Part shown: positions 45,732-54,423 of the stretch, in pieces
Layout of the letters: every line of letters starts with the position of its first letter
Position numbering within the stretch: the first letter of the stretch is position 1
Source: Gemmatimonadaceae bacterium
GTDB taxonomy: Bacteria; Gemmatimonadota; Gemmatimonadetes; Gemmatimonadales; Gemmatimonadaceae
Direction of reading: 5' to 3'
DNA length: 64,000 bases
NCBI GenBank assembly: GCA_035533015.1
Contig: DATLUQ010000028.1
Span: 1 to 64,000, forward strand
The notes under the pieces: generated by a model
What the model was told of the DNA's origin: nothing
The model's input: only the letters and a program-made list of their open reading frames with translations
The model's database searches: none
Program-made: the position numbers and the translations under genes

Positions 45732-47993
45732 ATGCTGATCTCCGTGGCCCTTCCCCTTCCCTTGTTCCGCGAGTTCACCTACGCGGTGCCGCCCGCGTTG
45801 GCTCCGCGCGCCGGCGTGGGCTCGCGGGTGGTGGTGCCCGTGCGCGGGCGACGCACGATCGGCCTCGTGGTGGGCATCGCCGAGCCGAGCACCGACGTGG
45901 CGCCCAAGGACATCCTCGACGCGCCGGACGCGGCGCCCGTGGTGAGCGCGTCGCTGCTCGACCTCGCACGCTGGATGTCGGACTATTACGTGGCGCCGCT
46001 GGGCGTGGTGCTGCGCACGATGCTGCCCGCCGCGCTGTCGGCGGTGCGCGCGCCCACGCCGGTGCAGAAGGAGCAGCGGTTGGCGGGCATCATCCGCGAA
46101 CTGCCATCGCTGCTGGAGCGGGATGCGGTGTTCAAACGCGCGCCCAAGCAGCGCTCCGCATACGAACTGCTCGAGTCGCTTCGGGGGCAGGCCCCGGTGG
46201 CGCACCTCGTCAAGCAGCTTGGGGCGTCGCCGTCGGCCCTCACGGCGCTGGCCAAGCGGCACCTCATTGCGTTCACGCAACAGGTCGTGGTGCGCGACCC
46301 CTTCCTGTCGCGACCGCCTGGCTCGCCGATGGCGCACCCGCTCACCGAGGCGCAGAGCGCCGCCGTGCACGCCATGGCGCAGGCCGGGGGCGGGGAGTCG
46401 CTCGTGCTCTTCGGCATCACCGGAAGCGGCAAGACGCTCGTGTACGTGGAATTCCTGCGCAAGGTCGTGGACGAATGGGGCAAGACGGCGATCGTGCTCG
46501 TGCCCGAGATCGCGCTCACGCCGCAGACCGTGGATCGCTTCCGCGCCGTGTTCGGCGACCGGATCGCCGTCCTGCACAGCGGGCTGAGCGACGGGGAGCG
46601 GTACGACGCCTGGTTGGCGCTGTCGCGCGGCGAGAAGCGGATCGCCGTGGGGGCGCGTTCGGCGGTGTTCGCGCCGCTCGACAACCTCGGGGCGATCATC
46701 GTGGACGAGGAACACGAATCCACGTACAAGCAGGGCGAAGCGCCGCGCTACCACGCGCGCGAAGTGGCGCTCGTCCGTGCCCGGCGCGAGGGCGCCGTGG
46801 TAGTGCTCGGCAGCGCCACGCCGAGTTTAGAAACCTGGAATAACGCCACGCGTGGGCGGCACCACCTGTTGCGGCTGCCGGAGCGGGTGGGCGGCGGCGT
46901 GCTGCCGGTGGTGGAGATCGTGGACATGCGGCGGCCCGATCCGATGCACGCCGGTCCGCGGGCGACGCCCGAGGAGGCCGCGCTGCGCTACGTGCTCAGC
47001 GAACCGCTGGAACGGAAACTCGTGGAACGGCTGGCGCGCGGCGAGCAGAGCATCCTGCTGCTCAACCGGCGCGGCTACGCCTCGTTCGTGCAGTGCACTG
47101 CCTGTGGTGACGTGGCGAGCTGCCCCAACTGCAACGTGAGCCTCACCTACCACCGGGTGCCCGAGCGGCTGGTGTGCCACCACTGCCAGTACTCCGAGCC
47201 CCTGCGCACCGCCTGCCCGCAGTGCGGCGGCGACCTGCTGCGCGCCAAGGGGCTGGGCACGCAGCAGGTGGAGCGGCTGCTCGGCGAGCGGTTCGGCACG
47301 GCGCGCGTGGCGCGCATGGACATGGACACGACCAGCGGCAAATGGGCGCACGCGAACATTCTCGACCGTGTGGGGCGGGGCGAGGTGGACATCCTGCTCG
47401 GCACCCAGATGATCGCCAAGGGGCTGGACTTTCCCAACGTCACGCTGGTGGGGGTGATCGATGCCGACGTGGGCATCAACATGCCGGATTTCCGCGCGTC
47501 GGAGCGGTGTTTTCAACTGGTGAGTCAGGTGGCGGGGCGCGCCGGCCGCGGCGCCAAGCGCGGTGAGGTGGTGGTGCAGACGCGGGTGCCGACGCACCAC
47601 GCGCTCACGTGCGCGGCGGCGCACGACTACGAAGGGTTCGTGGCCCTCGAACTCGCCGCGCGGGCGAACCCGCCCTATCCGCCGTTCTCCCGGCTGGCCA
47701 ATGTGATCGTGAGCGGGCTGTCCGAAGCGGCGACGATGGAGCAAGCCCAGTCGGCCGGGGCGTGGCTGCACGCGCTGGTGGACCGTCGTGAACCGGGGGC
47801 GCTGTCGATCATCGGACCGGCACCCTGCCCCATCGACCGGGTCAACAAGCGCTGGCGCTGGCATCTGCTGCTCAAGGCCCGGGAGCCGGGACCGCTCACC
47901 CGGGTGGCCGGCTACTTCGCTGCGCGGTATCCCGTGCCGGCGTCGTACGGGCTGCGGATGACCGTCGACCGGGACCCGGTTTCGCTACTCTAG
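45732..47993 (+). CDS. priA: Primosomal replication-restart helicase PriA
   Basis: 753 aa, standard. Restarts stalled forks and loads DnaB. N-terminal 3'-binding domain (ISVALPLPLFREFTYAVP), Walker A GITGSGKT, DEEHE box, and the eight-Cys zinc insert with CTAC, CPNC, CHHC and CPQC. C-terminal helicase motifs GLDFPNVTLVGVIDADV and QVAGRAGRG. ATG at 45732 opens the family start. Contains a small AT-rich patch around 46826 (codons for SLETWNN). Confidence 0.96.
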   Translation: MLISVALPLPLFREFTYAVPPALAPRAGVGSRVVVPVRGRRTIGLVVGIAEPSTDVAPKDILDAPDAAPVVSASLLDLARWMSDYYVAPLGVVLRTMLPAALSAVRAPTPVQKEQRLAGIIRELPSLLERDAVFKRAPKQRSAYELLESLRGQAPVAHLVKQLGASPSALTALAKRHLIAFTQQVVVRDPFLSRPPGSPMAHPLTEAQSAAVHAMAQAGGGESLVLFGITGSGKTLVYVEFLRKVVDEWGKTAIVLVPEIALTPQTVDRFRAVFGDRIAVLHSGLSDGERYDAWLALSRGEKRIAVGARSAVFAPLDNLGAIIVDEEHESTYKQGEAPRYHAREVALVRARREGAVVVLGSATPSLETWNNATRGRHHLLRLPERVGGGVLPVVEIVDMRRPDPMHAGPRATPEEAALRYVLSEPLERKLVERLARGEQSILLLNRRGYASFVQCTACGDVASCPNCNVSLTYHRVPERLVCHHCQYSEPLRTACPQCGGDLLRAKGLGTQQVERLLGERFGTARVARMDMDTTSGKWAHANILDRVGRGEVDILLGTQMIAKGLDFPNVTLVGVIDADVGINMPDFRASERCFQLVSQVAGRAGRGAKRGEVVVQTRVPTHHALTCAAAHDYEGFVALELAARANPPYPPFSRLANVIVSGLSEAATMEQAQSAGAWLHALVDRREPGALSIIGPAPCPIDRVNKRWRWHLLLKAREPGPLTRVAGYFAARYPVPASYGLRMTVDRDPVSLL

Positions 47994-48006
47994 GTCGGGT
48001 TTCGGG

Positions 48007-49191
48007 GTGCTCGTGGGCGCGGCTGCTGTCGCGCGGCTTGTTCGGCTCCCACTCTCCGGTCATCTTTCACGGGTGATCATCATCCCACCCCCGAACCTGG
48101 ACGCGCCGGCGCTCAGCGGTGCTCCCGATGCCCGGTTCGTCCCGGCGCCCGTCGACGGCGTGGTGCCCGACGGCTTCTTCTCCACCACCAACCTGCCGAC
48201 CTACGTCCGCATTGCCGGGACCTGGCGTACGCCGCGCGAACCGCGCATGGACGCGGCGCTGGTGCTCGACGCAGCGGGCGACCTGTGGGCGCGGGAGATG
48301 CGCCGGGTGCGCAAGGGCGAGCTGGTGGCGGTGGGCAAGGCCGAGAACGGCAGCGAAGGGATCTTCGTGTACGACCGCGCGCTCGACGCCGGCGGCGAGG
48401 ACCAGTTCCAGTTCATGGGCAGCGACGTGTCGCGCGAGAAGCCGATCGACTATGCGCTCATGGCGCGGCTGCTGCTCGACGAGCGCGACCGCGGCGGGTA
48501 CCCGGTGTGGGTGCTCGGGCCGGCGCTGGTGCACGCGCGGGCGCGGGCCGATCTCGTCTGGTTCATCGAGCGCGGGTTCGTGCGGGCGCTGCTGGCGGGC
48601 AATGCCGTGGCGGCCCACGACATCGAGGCGTCGATCTACGGCACGACGCTGGGCATGACGGGCAGCGGCATCCCGACGCAGGGCGGGCACGGGCTGCACA
48701 TGCGGGCGATCAACAAGGTGCGCGAGGCAGGGTCGATCGCGGCGGCGGTGAAGCAGGGGATCATCACCGAGGGCATCATGCGGGCCTGCGTGCTGCACGA
48801 CGTGCCGTTCGTGCTCGCCGCGTCGATTCGCGACGACGGTCCGCTACCCGAGGTGATCACCGACATGCTCCAGGCGCAGGACGCCATGCGCCGCCACACC
48901 GTGAAGGCGACGATGGCGATCATGATCGCCTCGGCGCTGCACGGGATCGCCACGGGCAACATGCTGCCGGCGTTCGTGACCGATGCCGACGGCGGGATGC
49001 GCGAGCTGATCACGATCTGCGTGGACTCGTCGGAGTTCGTGGTGAACAAGTTGAAGGACCGAGGGACGCACCAGGCGTTCGGCGTGGTGACCAATGCCCA
49101 GGACTTCATGCACATCATGCGGCTGTACGTGGAGCGGGAACTCGACGCGCGCGGCGCGGCGGCGGCGGCCGAGACGGTGGGCGCGCCATGA
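48007..49191 (+). CDS. Archaeal-type ornithine cyclodeaminase-like (LOR/SDH family) protein
   Basis: 394 aa. The N-terminal PDGFFSTTNLPTYVRIAGTW followed by a P-x-MD and the central GGHGLHMRAINKVREAGSI then LAASIRDDGPLPEVITD match the TIGR00300 family as I recall it. That family includes archaeal ornithine cyclodeaminase (MMP1218) and the C-terminal part of cyanobacterial ArgZ/AgrE. The expected reaction is ornithine to proline and ammonia with bound NAD. Assignment rests on remembered motifs. GTG at 48007 is used; GTG at 48073 (VIIIPPP) is an alternative and starts nearer the conserved region. The next gene overlaps by 4 nt. Confidence 0.6.
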   Translation: MLVGAAAVARLVRLPLSGHLSRVIIIPPPNLDAPALSGAPDARFVPAPVDGVVPDGFFSTTNLPTYVRIAGTWRTPREPRMDAALVLDAAGDLWAREMRRVRKGELVAVGKAENGSEGIFVYDRALDAGGEDQFQFMGSDVSREKPIDYALMARLLLDERDRGGYPVWVLGPALVHARARADLVWFIERGFVRALLAGNAVAAHDIEASIYGTTLGMTGSGIPTQGGHGLHMRAINKVREAGSIAAAVKQGIITEGIMRACVLHDVPFVLAASIRDDGPLPEVITDMLQAQDAMRRHTVKATMAIMIASALHGIATGNMLPAFVTDADGGMRELITICVDSSEFVVNKLKDRGTHQAFGVVTNAQDFMHIMRLYVERELDARGAAAAAETVGAP

Positions 49192-49730
49192 TGACCGACG
49201 AGACGCGTGAGCGGTTCGTGCTGGCCGTGGCGGCGCAGCTGCCCGGGGCGGACATCTTCGAGGTGCACTTCTTCGCGCCGCGGCGGGTGGGCGGGGTGGA
49301 GAGTGGGGTCGCGGTAGTGGCGGCCCACTTGCGGGCGGCACCCGAGCCGATCGTGGATCAGGCGGCGCGCGCCGACGGCGCGGAGTCCGCGCCGCTGGAC
49401 GCGGAGATCGAGATCGTGCCGGCGGTGGACGAGGCGCCCCTCGACGAGTTGCCCTATGCGTCCACGCCGGGCCTGCCCGAGCGGTACACGGTGTTGAGCG
49501 CCGCGTACCGCCACACGCTCAAGGGTCCCGAGCGCGGCAAGTGGGAAGTGGTGGTGAAGGCCGAGGCCGACGCACCGCTGGTGACGGTCGACCGGGTCGT
49601 GCGCGGGGTGCAGCGCCGTGCCGAGGACGCCGAGGAGGTGGACCGGATGACGGGCGACGAGGTCCGCGCGGTGATCGATGCGCACCGGGCGCACGAGGAG
49701 CGCATGGCCGGCGGGCCGGACGTTTCGTGA
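49188..49730 (+). CDS. Hypothetical protein, coupled to cyclodeaminase-like gene
   Basis: 180 aa, acidic (DAEIEIVPAVDEAPLDELPY), no membrane span, no recognised domain. Two consecutive ATG codons (49188, 49191) overlap the previous stop. The C-terminal third has a strand-rich KGPERGKWEVVVKAEADAPL and a helical EEVDRMTGDEVRAVIDAH end. Present between the cyclodeaminase-like and ccdA genes with overlaps on both sides, so it is expressed with them; a link to the cyclodeaminase is possible. Confidence 0.65.
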   Translation: MMTDETRERFVLAVAAQLPGADIFEVHFFAPRRVGGVESGVAVVAAHLRAAPEPIVDQAARADGAESAPLDAEIEIVPAVDEAPLDELPYASTPGLPERYTVLSAAYRHTLKGPERGKWEVVVKAEADAPLVTVDRVVRGVQRRAEDAEEVDRMTGDEVRAVIDAHRAHEERMAGGPDVS

Positions 49731-50455
49731 CGGCGGGAGGCGAGATCGGGCTGTTGGTGGCGTTCGCGGCGGGGCTGGTGAGCTTCGTGTCGCCGTGCGT
49801 GTTGCCGCTGGTGCCGAGCTATCTCACCTTCATCACCGGGATCTCGCTGGAAGACGTGCACGCGTCGCGGCGGTTCGCGCTGCTCCACGCGGTGCTGTTC
49901 GTGATCGGCTTCTCGATCGTGTTCGTGACGATGGGCGTGGCGGCCAGCGCCGTCGGCCGGCTGCTGCTGGTGAATCGTGTCTGGGTAGCGCGCGTGGGCG
50001 GGGTGGTGATCATCCTGTTCGGCCTCTATCTGACCGGCGCGTTCAACCTGCCCATTCTGGGGCGCGACACCCGCGTCCACCTGCGCAACAAACCGCTGGG
50101 CTATTTCGGAACCGTAATCGTCGGGATGGCGTTCGGGGCCGGTTGGTCGCCCTGCCTGGGGCCGATTCTCGGGTCGATCCTCACCTTCGCGGCCACCTCG
50201 GGGGACGCAGCGCGCGGCGCGGTGCTGCTCAGCGCCTACTCGCTGGGGCTGGCCGTGCCGTTCCTGATCTCGGCGGTGGCGCTGGAAGAACTGATCGGGT
50301 TCGCGCAGCGCAATCGCGCCCGCCTTGCGTGGCTCACGAAGGCGTCGGGGGTGCTGCTCATCCTCGTGGGCCTGCTGCTGGTGAGCGGGTATCTCACCGT
50401 GCTCACCGGCATGCTGCAGTCCATGACGCCTGATTTCATCCTCAAGCGGATGTAG
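49727..50455 (+). CDS. ccdA: CcdA/DsbD-type thiol transporter
   Basis: 242 aa, six spans. The conserved Pro-Cys pairs of the family are present: SPCVLPLVPSYL in span 1 and GWSPCLGPILGS in span 4, the two cysteines that carry electrons across the inner membrane to cytochrome c maturation or periplasmic thiol proteins. GTG start overlapping the preceding stop (GTGA). Last gene of the 40.6-50.5 kb run, followed by palindromic element C1. Confidence 0.9.
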   Translation: MTAGGEIGLLVAFAAGLVSFVSPCVLPLVPSYLTFITGISLEDVHASRRFALLHAVLFVIGFSIVFVTMGVAASAVGRLLLVNRVWVARVGGVVIILFGLYLTGAFNLPILGRDTRVHLRNKPLGYFGTVIVGMAFGAGWSPCLGPILGSILTFAATSGDAARGAVLLSAYSLGLAVPFLISAVALEELIGFAQRNRARLAWLTKASGVLLILVGLLLVSGYLTVLTGMLQSMTPDFILKRM

Positions 50456-50495
50456 GTGCGCCAGGCGCGCATCAGGAACGGAGAGGTTCGGCCGG

Positions 50496-50611
50496 GGATG
50501 CTCCGGACTGGACGGATGCTCCGGAACCAAGAGGGCGGCTTTGGCGGGAAGATCTCTGCGCTGGAGCCCCCAAATTCTCTATCGGGCGCATCCGGCAAAT
50601 CCGGAGCATCC
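50496..50611. repeat. Intergenic palindromic element, family 2, copy 1
   Basis: GGATGCTCCGGA (50514-50525) and TCCGGAGCATCC (50600-50611) are a perfect 12-bp inverted repeat; an extra direct copy GGATGCTCCGGA lies at 50496-50507. Between them is GAGGGCGGC...GATCTC...CGCTGG-x-GCCCCC. The same ends and the same inner blocks occur at 55591-55683. Both copies lie between convergent genes. Confidence 0.8.
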
Positions 50612-50640
50612 TCTCGAGAACCCTGCAATCCTGATGCCCG

Positions 50641-52416
50641 CTACGCCGGCTCGATGGATGCTTCGAGCGACTCCTCGAGCTGCTGGCGGTTGAGCAGCGA
50701 CCAGTAGCGCCCGCCGGCCGCGATGAGCACGTCGTGCGTGCCCTGTTCGACGAGGCGGCCCTCGTCGAGTACCACCGTGAACGTCGCGTCGCGGATGGCC
50801 GACACGCGGTGTGAGGCGATGAGGGCCGTGCGCCCGGCCAGCGTGGTGCGCAGCGCGTTGAGGATCTCGGCCTCGGTGTGCGTGTCCACGGCGCTCAGCG
50901 CGTCGTCGAGCAGCACCACCGTCGGCTTGCGGGCCAGGGCACGGGCCAGCGCCGCGCGCTGCTTCTGGCCGCCCGACAGGTTGATGCCGCGCTCGCCGAG
51001 CATCGTGTCGTAGCGCGCGGGCAGGGCGTCGATTGTGCTCGTGAGCTGCGCCACCTCCGCTGCCCAGTCGCGTGACGCGCCGTCGGGGGCGCCGTAGTCG
51101 AGGTTGGCGCCGACGCTCTCGCTGAACAGGAAGCTCTCCTGCGGTACGTAGCCGATCTCCCGCCGCCAGGCGTCGAGATCGAGGTCCGTGAGGGGCGCAC
51201 CGTCGATCAGGATCTGGCCTTCCTGCGGATCGAACACCCGCGGCACGAGGTCGAGCAGCGCGCTCTTGCCGCTGCCCGTGGCGCCGACCACGCCCACGGT
51301 GGCGCCTGCCGGCACGGTGAAGCTCACGCCGCGCAGCACCCATCGCGGCGCGGCGTCCGGTGCCGTGGGGTAGTGGAAGCCCACGTTGCGGAACTCGATC
51401 GAGCGGCCGGCCGCGACGGCGCTGAGGGTGCGCGGCTGGGCCGGGGTCACGATCGTCGGTTTGGCGTCGAGGATATCCAGCAGCCGTTCCATCGACGCCG
51501 CACCCCGCTGGAACAAGTTGATCACGAAGCCCAGCGCGATGAGGGGCCAGGTCAGCATGCCCAGGTACAACCCGAATGCCACGAACGCGCCCACGGAGAT
51601 CGTGCCGCGAATGGCCAGCGCGCCGCCCAGTCCCAGCACCACCACCGCGCCCAATCCCGCCAGCATCCCGAACGACGGGTACATCATGCCGTACAGCATC
51701 GCCAGCCGCATCTGCTTGGCGAGATATTCCTGGCCCAACGTCGCGAACCGCTCCGTCTCGGGCGCCTCCTGGCGATACGCGCGGACCACGCGTACCCCGG
51801 AGATGTTCTCCTGCGCCATCGTCGTCATGCGCCCGAAGTGGTCCTGCACGGCCTCGAACCGCTGGTGGATCGAGCGCCCCATCCAGATCATCGAGATCGG
51901 GAGGAGGGCCATGGGCAGGAGCGCGATGAGCGTGAGCCGCACATCGATGTGCAGCATGAACAGCAGCGCGAAGCTGCCGCCGGCGATCGTGTTGGTCAGA
52001 TACATCACGGCGGGGCCGGCGGCCATGCGCACCGCCGACAGGTCGTTGGTGAGCCGCGCCATCAGGTCGCCGGTCCGCATGCGGGCGAAGTACGCCGCGT
52101 CGAGCGTCTCGAGCTTGGCGAACAGGGCGTTGCGCAGATCGTACTCGATCCAGCGGCTGACCTTGTTGAGCGTCTCCCGCATCATGAACCGGAAGAACCC
52201 GCCCACCAGCGCTACGCCGGTCATCGCGCCGACGAGCAGCCAGATGCGGGACATCGGCGCCTTGCTGATGAAGTCGTCGACCGCCTTCTGCAGGAACCAC
52301 GGGCCGGCGGTGGAGAACGCGTATGAAACGACGGTCATGGAGAGCCCCAGGACCATCTTCGTGCGATACGGGCGGTAGTAGGGAAGGAGCCGCCGGAGCG
52401 GCCGCCGTGTGCTCAT
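50641..52416 (-). CDS. ABC half-exporter with Asp in place of the catalytic Glu
   Basis: 591 aa: N-terminal six-span domain, then ATPase domain. Walker A GATGSGKS, signature LSGGQ, Walker B VVLLDDALSAVD and switch His in IASHR. The residue after the Walker B Asp is Asp, not the usual Glu; this is seen in the degenerate subunit of heterodimeric exporters such as BmrCD. No partner gene is adjacent in this window. Substrate unknown (drug or lipid). Divergent from the lipoprotein gene at 52527 and convergent with ccdA across element C1. Confidence 0.9.
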   Translation of the reverse strand: MSTRRPLRRLLPYYRPYRTKMVLGLSMTVVSYAFSTAGPWFLQKAVDDFISKAPMSRIWLLVGAMTGVALVGGFFRFMMRETLNKVSRWIEYDLRNALFAKLETLDAAYFARMRTGDLMARLTNDLSAVRMAAGPAVMYLTNTIAGGSFALLFMLHIDVRLTLIALLPMALLPISMIWMGRSIHQRFEAVQDHFGRMTTMAQENISGVRVVRAYRQEAPETERFATLGQEYLAKQMRLAMLYGMMYPSFGMLAGLGAVVVLGLGGALAIRGTISVGAFVAFGLYLGMLTWPLIALGFVINLFQRGAASMERLLDILDAKPTIVTPAQPRTLSAVAAGRSIEFRNVGFHYPTAPDAAPRWVLRGVSFTVPAGATVGVVGATGSGKSALLDLVPRVFDPQEGQILIDGAPLTDLDLDAWRREIGYVPQESFLFSESVGANLDYGAPDGASRDWAAEVAQLTSTIDALPARYDTMLGERGINLSGGQKQRAALARALARKPTVVLLDDALSAVDTHTEAEILNALRTTLAGRTALIASHRVSAIRDATFTVVLDEGRLVEQGTHDVLIAAGGRYWSLLNRQQLEESLEASIEPA

Positions 52417-52482
52417 CCGTGCCCTCGTGCGGCGGTGTGCGTGATCGCCGTCCTGCGCCGGGACTCCGCCGTCAAAATCGTG

Positions 52483-52488
52483 TATAAT
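52483..52488 (+). promoter_or_regulatory. -10 element upstream of the glycine-zipper lipoprotein
   Basis: Perfect TATAAT in GTGTATAATTCACG, 39 nt before the ATG, expected transcript start near 52495. No good -35 16-18 nt upstream, so an activator or another sigma factor may be needed. Confidence 0.5.
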
Positions 52489-52526
52489 TCACGATGGGAA
52501 GAAAAACCAACAGGGAGGGAAGACCC

Positions 52527-53327
52527 ATGGTCAAATATATCGGCCGTCTGGGGGCTGCGCTGGCTGTGACGGCCATGCTCGCGGCGTGCGGCGGCAAGGG
52601 CGAATCTGCGAGCGCCGACTCGTCGGCGGCCAAGGATCTACAGATGGCGGGCGACTCGGCGGCCGCACAGCCGTCGCTCGCCGATACGGCGGCGGCGCCC
52701 GCCAGTGCGCCCGCCAGAGTGCGTCCCAGTGCGGCGGCTCCGACACGGCGTGCCGAGGGCGCCAGCCGGCCCGCGGAGGCCCCCAAGTCAGAGCCGGCCC
52801 GGCCCGCCGGCGAGATCGCGGCGGGCGAGACGCTCCTGTTGCACCCGAGTCAGAAGGTGTGCACCAACACCAATAAGGTGGGTGACGTCGTGCAAGCGAC
52901 GGTGGCGGCGGCCGTACCGGGCAGCAACGGCGTGAGCATTCCCGCCGGTGCCGTCGTGAGGTTGACGATCACCGCGCTCAAGCGCAGTGAGAACGTCAAG
53001 GACCCGATCGACATGGGGTTCAGGGTCGAGTCGGTGACGTTCGCGGGTCAGACGTATGCGATGAGCGCGACCGTGACCGCAGAAGCCATCGATCACGTGC
53101 GGAACGAACCCACCAGCAAGGACGTCCAGAAAGTCGTGGGTGGGGCCCTGGTGGGCGCCATCGCCGGCAAACTCATCGGCAAGAGCACGACGGGAGCCGT
53201 GGTCGGCGGCGCTGCCGGCGCCGCGGCGGGCGCTGGCGTGGCCGCCACCACCGCGAACTTCGAGGGCTGCATCGCCGAGGGCAGCGACATGACGGTGAAG
53301 CTCACGGCCCCGGTAGTTATAAAGTAA
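52527..53327 (+). CDS. Lipoprotein with C-terminal glycine-zipper
   Basis: 266 aa. ATG at 52527 is chosen over 52494 because GGGAGGGA precedes it; the signal is VKYIGRLGAALAVTAMLAAC with Cys21 in the lipobox LAAC. An Ala/Pro/Ser-rich linker to about residue 90, then a beta-rich part (GETLLLHPSQKVCTNTNK, GVSIPAGAVVRLTI), and a pair of glycine-zipper helices (VVGGALVGAIAGKLIGK and AVVGGAAGAAAGAGVAA). Such zippers insert into or across membranes. The last three sense codons (GTT ATA AAG) and the following bases are AT-rich. Role unknown. Confidence 0.75.
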   Translation: MVKYIGRLGAALAVTAMLAACGGKGESASADSSAAKDLQMAGDSAAAQPSLADTAAAPASAPARVRPSAAAPTRRAEGASRPAEAPKSEPARPAGEIAAGETLLLHPSQKVCTNTNKVGDVVQATVAAAVPGSNGVSIPAGAVVRLTITALKRSENVKDPIDMGFRVESVTFAGQTYAMSATVTAEAIDHVRNEPTSKDVQKVVGGALVGAIAGKLIGKSTTGAVVGGAAGAAAGAGVAATTANFEGCIAEGSDMTVKLTAPVVIK

Positions 53328-53499
53328 GTATAATACGTCCCGGCGCGGGGCGATCGGCCGTGGCTGCGGTCGTCCCGGCTCCGGGCATCCCCCGCGGCTT
53401 GCCACGCGCGTTCCGCGATCGGTAGACTTACCGCAGCGTCCGGGCGCGCCGATCGCCGGTGGCCCGCGGACGCCGCGTCGAGTTCCCCCACCGGACCCC

Positions 53500-54423
53500 G
53501 TGGCCGCCAGAGCGAACGACCCGCGTATCACCGAGCAGCGCAATCCGCGCACGGCCGACATCGACCTCGCCACGCCGTTGGAGATCGTCGATCTCCTCGC
53601 CGCCGAGGACCGCGCCGTGCCGGCCGTCGTGCACCGGGAGCGGGACCGGATCGCCGCGGCGATCGCCGAAGCCGAGCGCACCTTTCGCCGCCGCGGCCGC
53701 CTGTTCTACGTGGGCGCCGGAACGTCCGGACGGCTGGGCGTGCTCGACGCGTCGGAGTGCCCGCCCACTTTCGGCACCGATCCGGAGATGGTGCAGGGGA
53801 TCATCGCCGGCGGTCCTGACGCGCTCACGCGATCGCAGGAGGGGGCCGAGGACGTGGTGGAGCACGCGGTGCGCGACCTGGACGCGGCCGGCGTGCGGGC
53901 CGGCGACTTCGTGATCGGCATCGCGGCGTCGGGCACCACGCCGTATGTGCGCCGCGCCCTGGAGCACGCCCGGCGGCTGGGCGCGAGCACCGCCTTCGTG
54001 GCCTGCTCCCCACCCCCCGCTGGCGAGGCGCCACCGGCCGATATCGTGATCCTGCCGGTCACCGGCCCCGAGGCGGTTACGGGGTCCACGCGGCTCAAGG
54101 CGGGCACCGCCACCAAGCTGGTGCTCAACATGATCACCACCGGCGCCATGATCCGGCTGGGCAAGACCTACGGCAACCTGATGGTGGATCTACGTGCCAC
54201 CAACGCCAAGCTGGCCGACCGCAGCGAACGCATCGTGATGGAGGTGTGCGACGTGCCACGCGAGGCGGCGCGGGCGCTGCTGGCCGCGGCCGGCGGCGCC
54301 GTGAAGCTGGCGATCGTCATGCACGTGCTCGACACGGACGCCGCGGGTGCCCAAGCAGCCCTCGTCCGCGAGGGGGGCGTGATCCGGCGCGTGATCGGCC
54401 GCACGCCGCCGCCGGTCCCATGA
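53500..54423 (+). CDS. murQ: N-acetylmuramic acid 6-phosphate etherase
   Basis: 307 aa, standard. Cleaves MurNAc-6P to GlcNAc-6P and D-lactate in wall recycling. SIS fold with VGAGTSGRLGVLDASECPP (about residues 71-89) and GIAASGTTPYV; family ends STRLKAGTATKLVLNM and NLMVDLRATNAKLADR are intact. GTG start; overlaps anmK by 4 nt. A 170-nt leader separates it from the lipoprotein gene and contains the hairpin CGGTA-GACT-TACCG at 53419-53432. Confidence 0.95.
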   Translation: MAARANDPRITEQRNPRTADIDLATPLEIVDLLAAEDRAVPAVVHRERDRIAAAIAEAERTFRRRGRLFYVGAGTSGRLGVLDASECPPTFGTDPEMVQGIIAGGPDALTRSQEGAEDVVEHAVRDLDAAGVRAGDFVIGIAASGTTPYVRRALEHARRLGASTAFVACSPPPAGEAPPADIVILPVTGPEAVTGSTRLKAGTATKLVLNMITTGAMIRLGKTYGNLMVDLRATNAKLADRSERIVMEVCDVPREAARALLAAAGGAVKLAIVMHVLDTDAAGAQAALVREGGVIRRVIGRTPPPVP

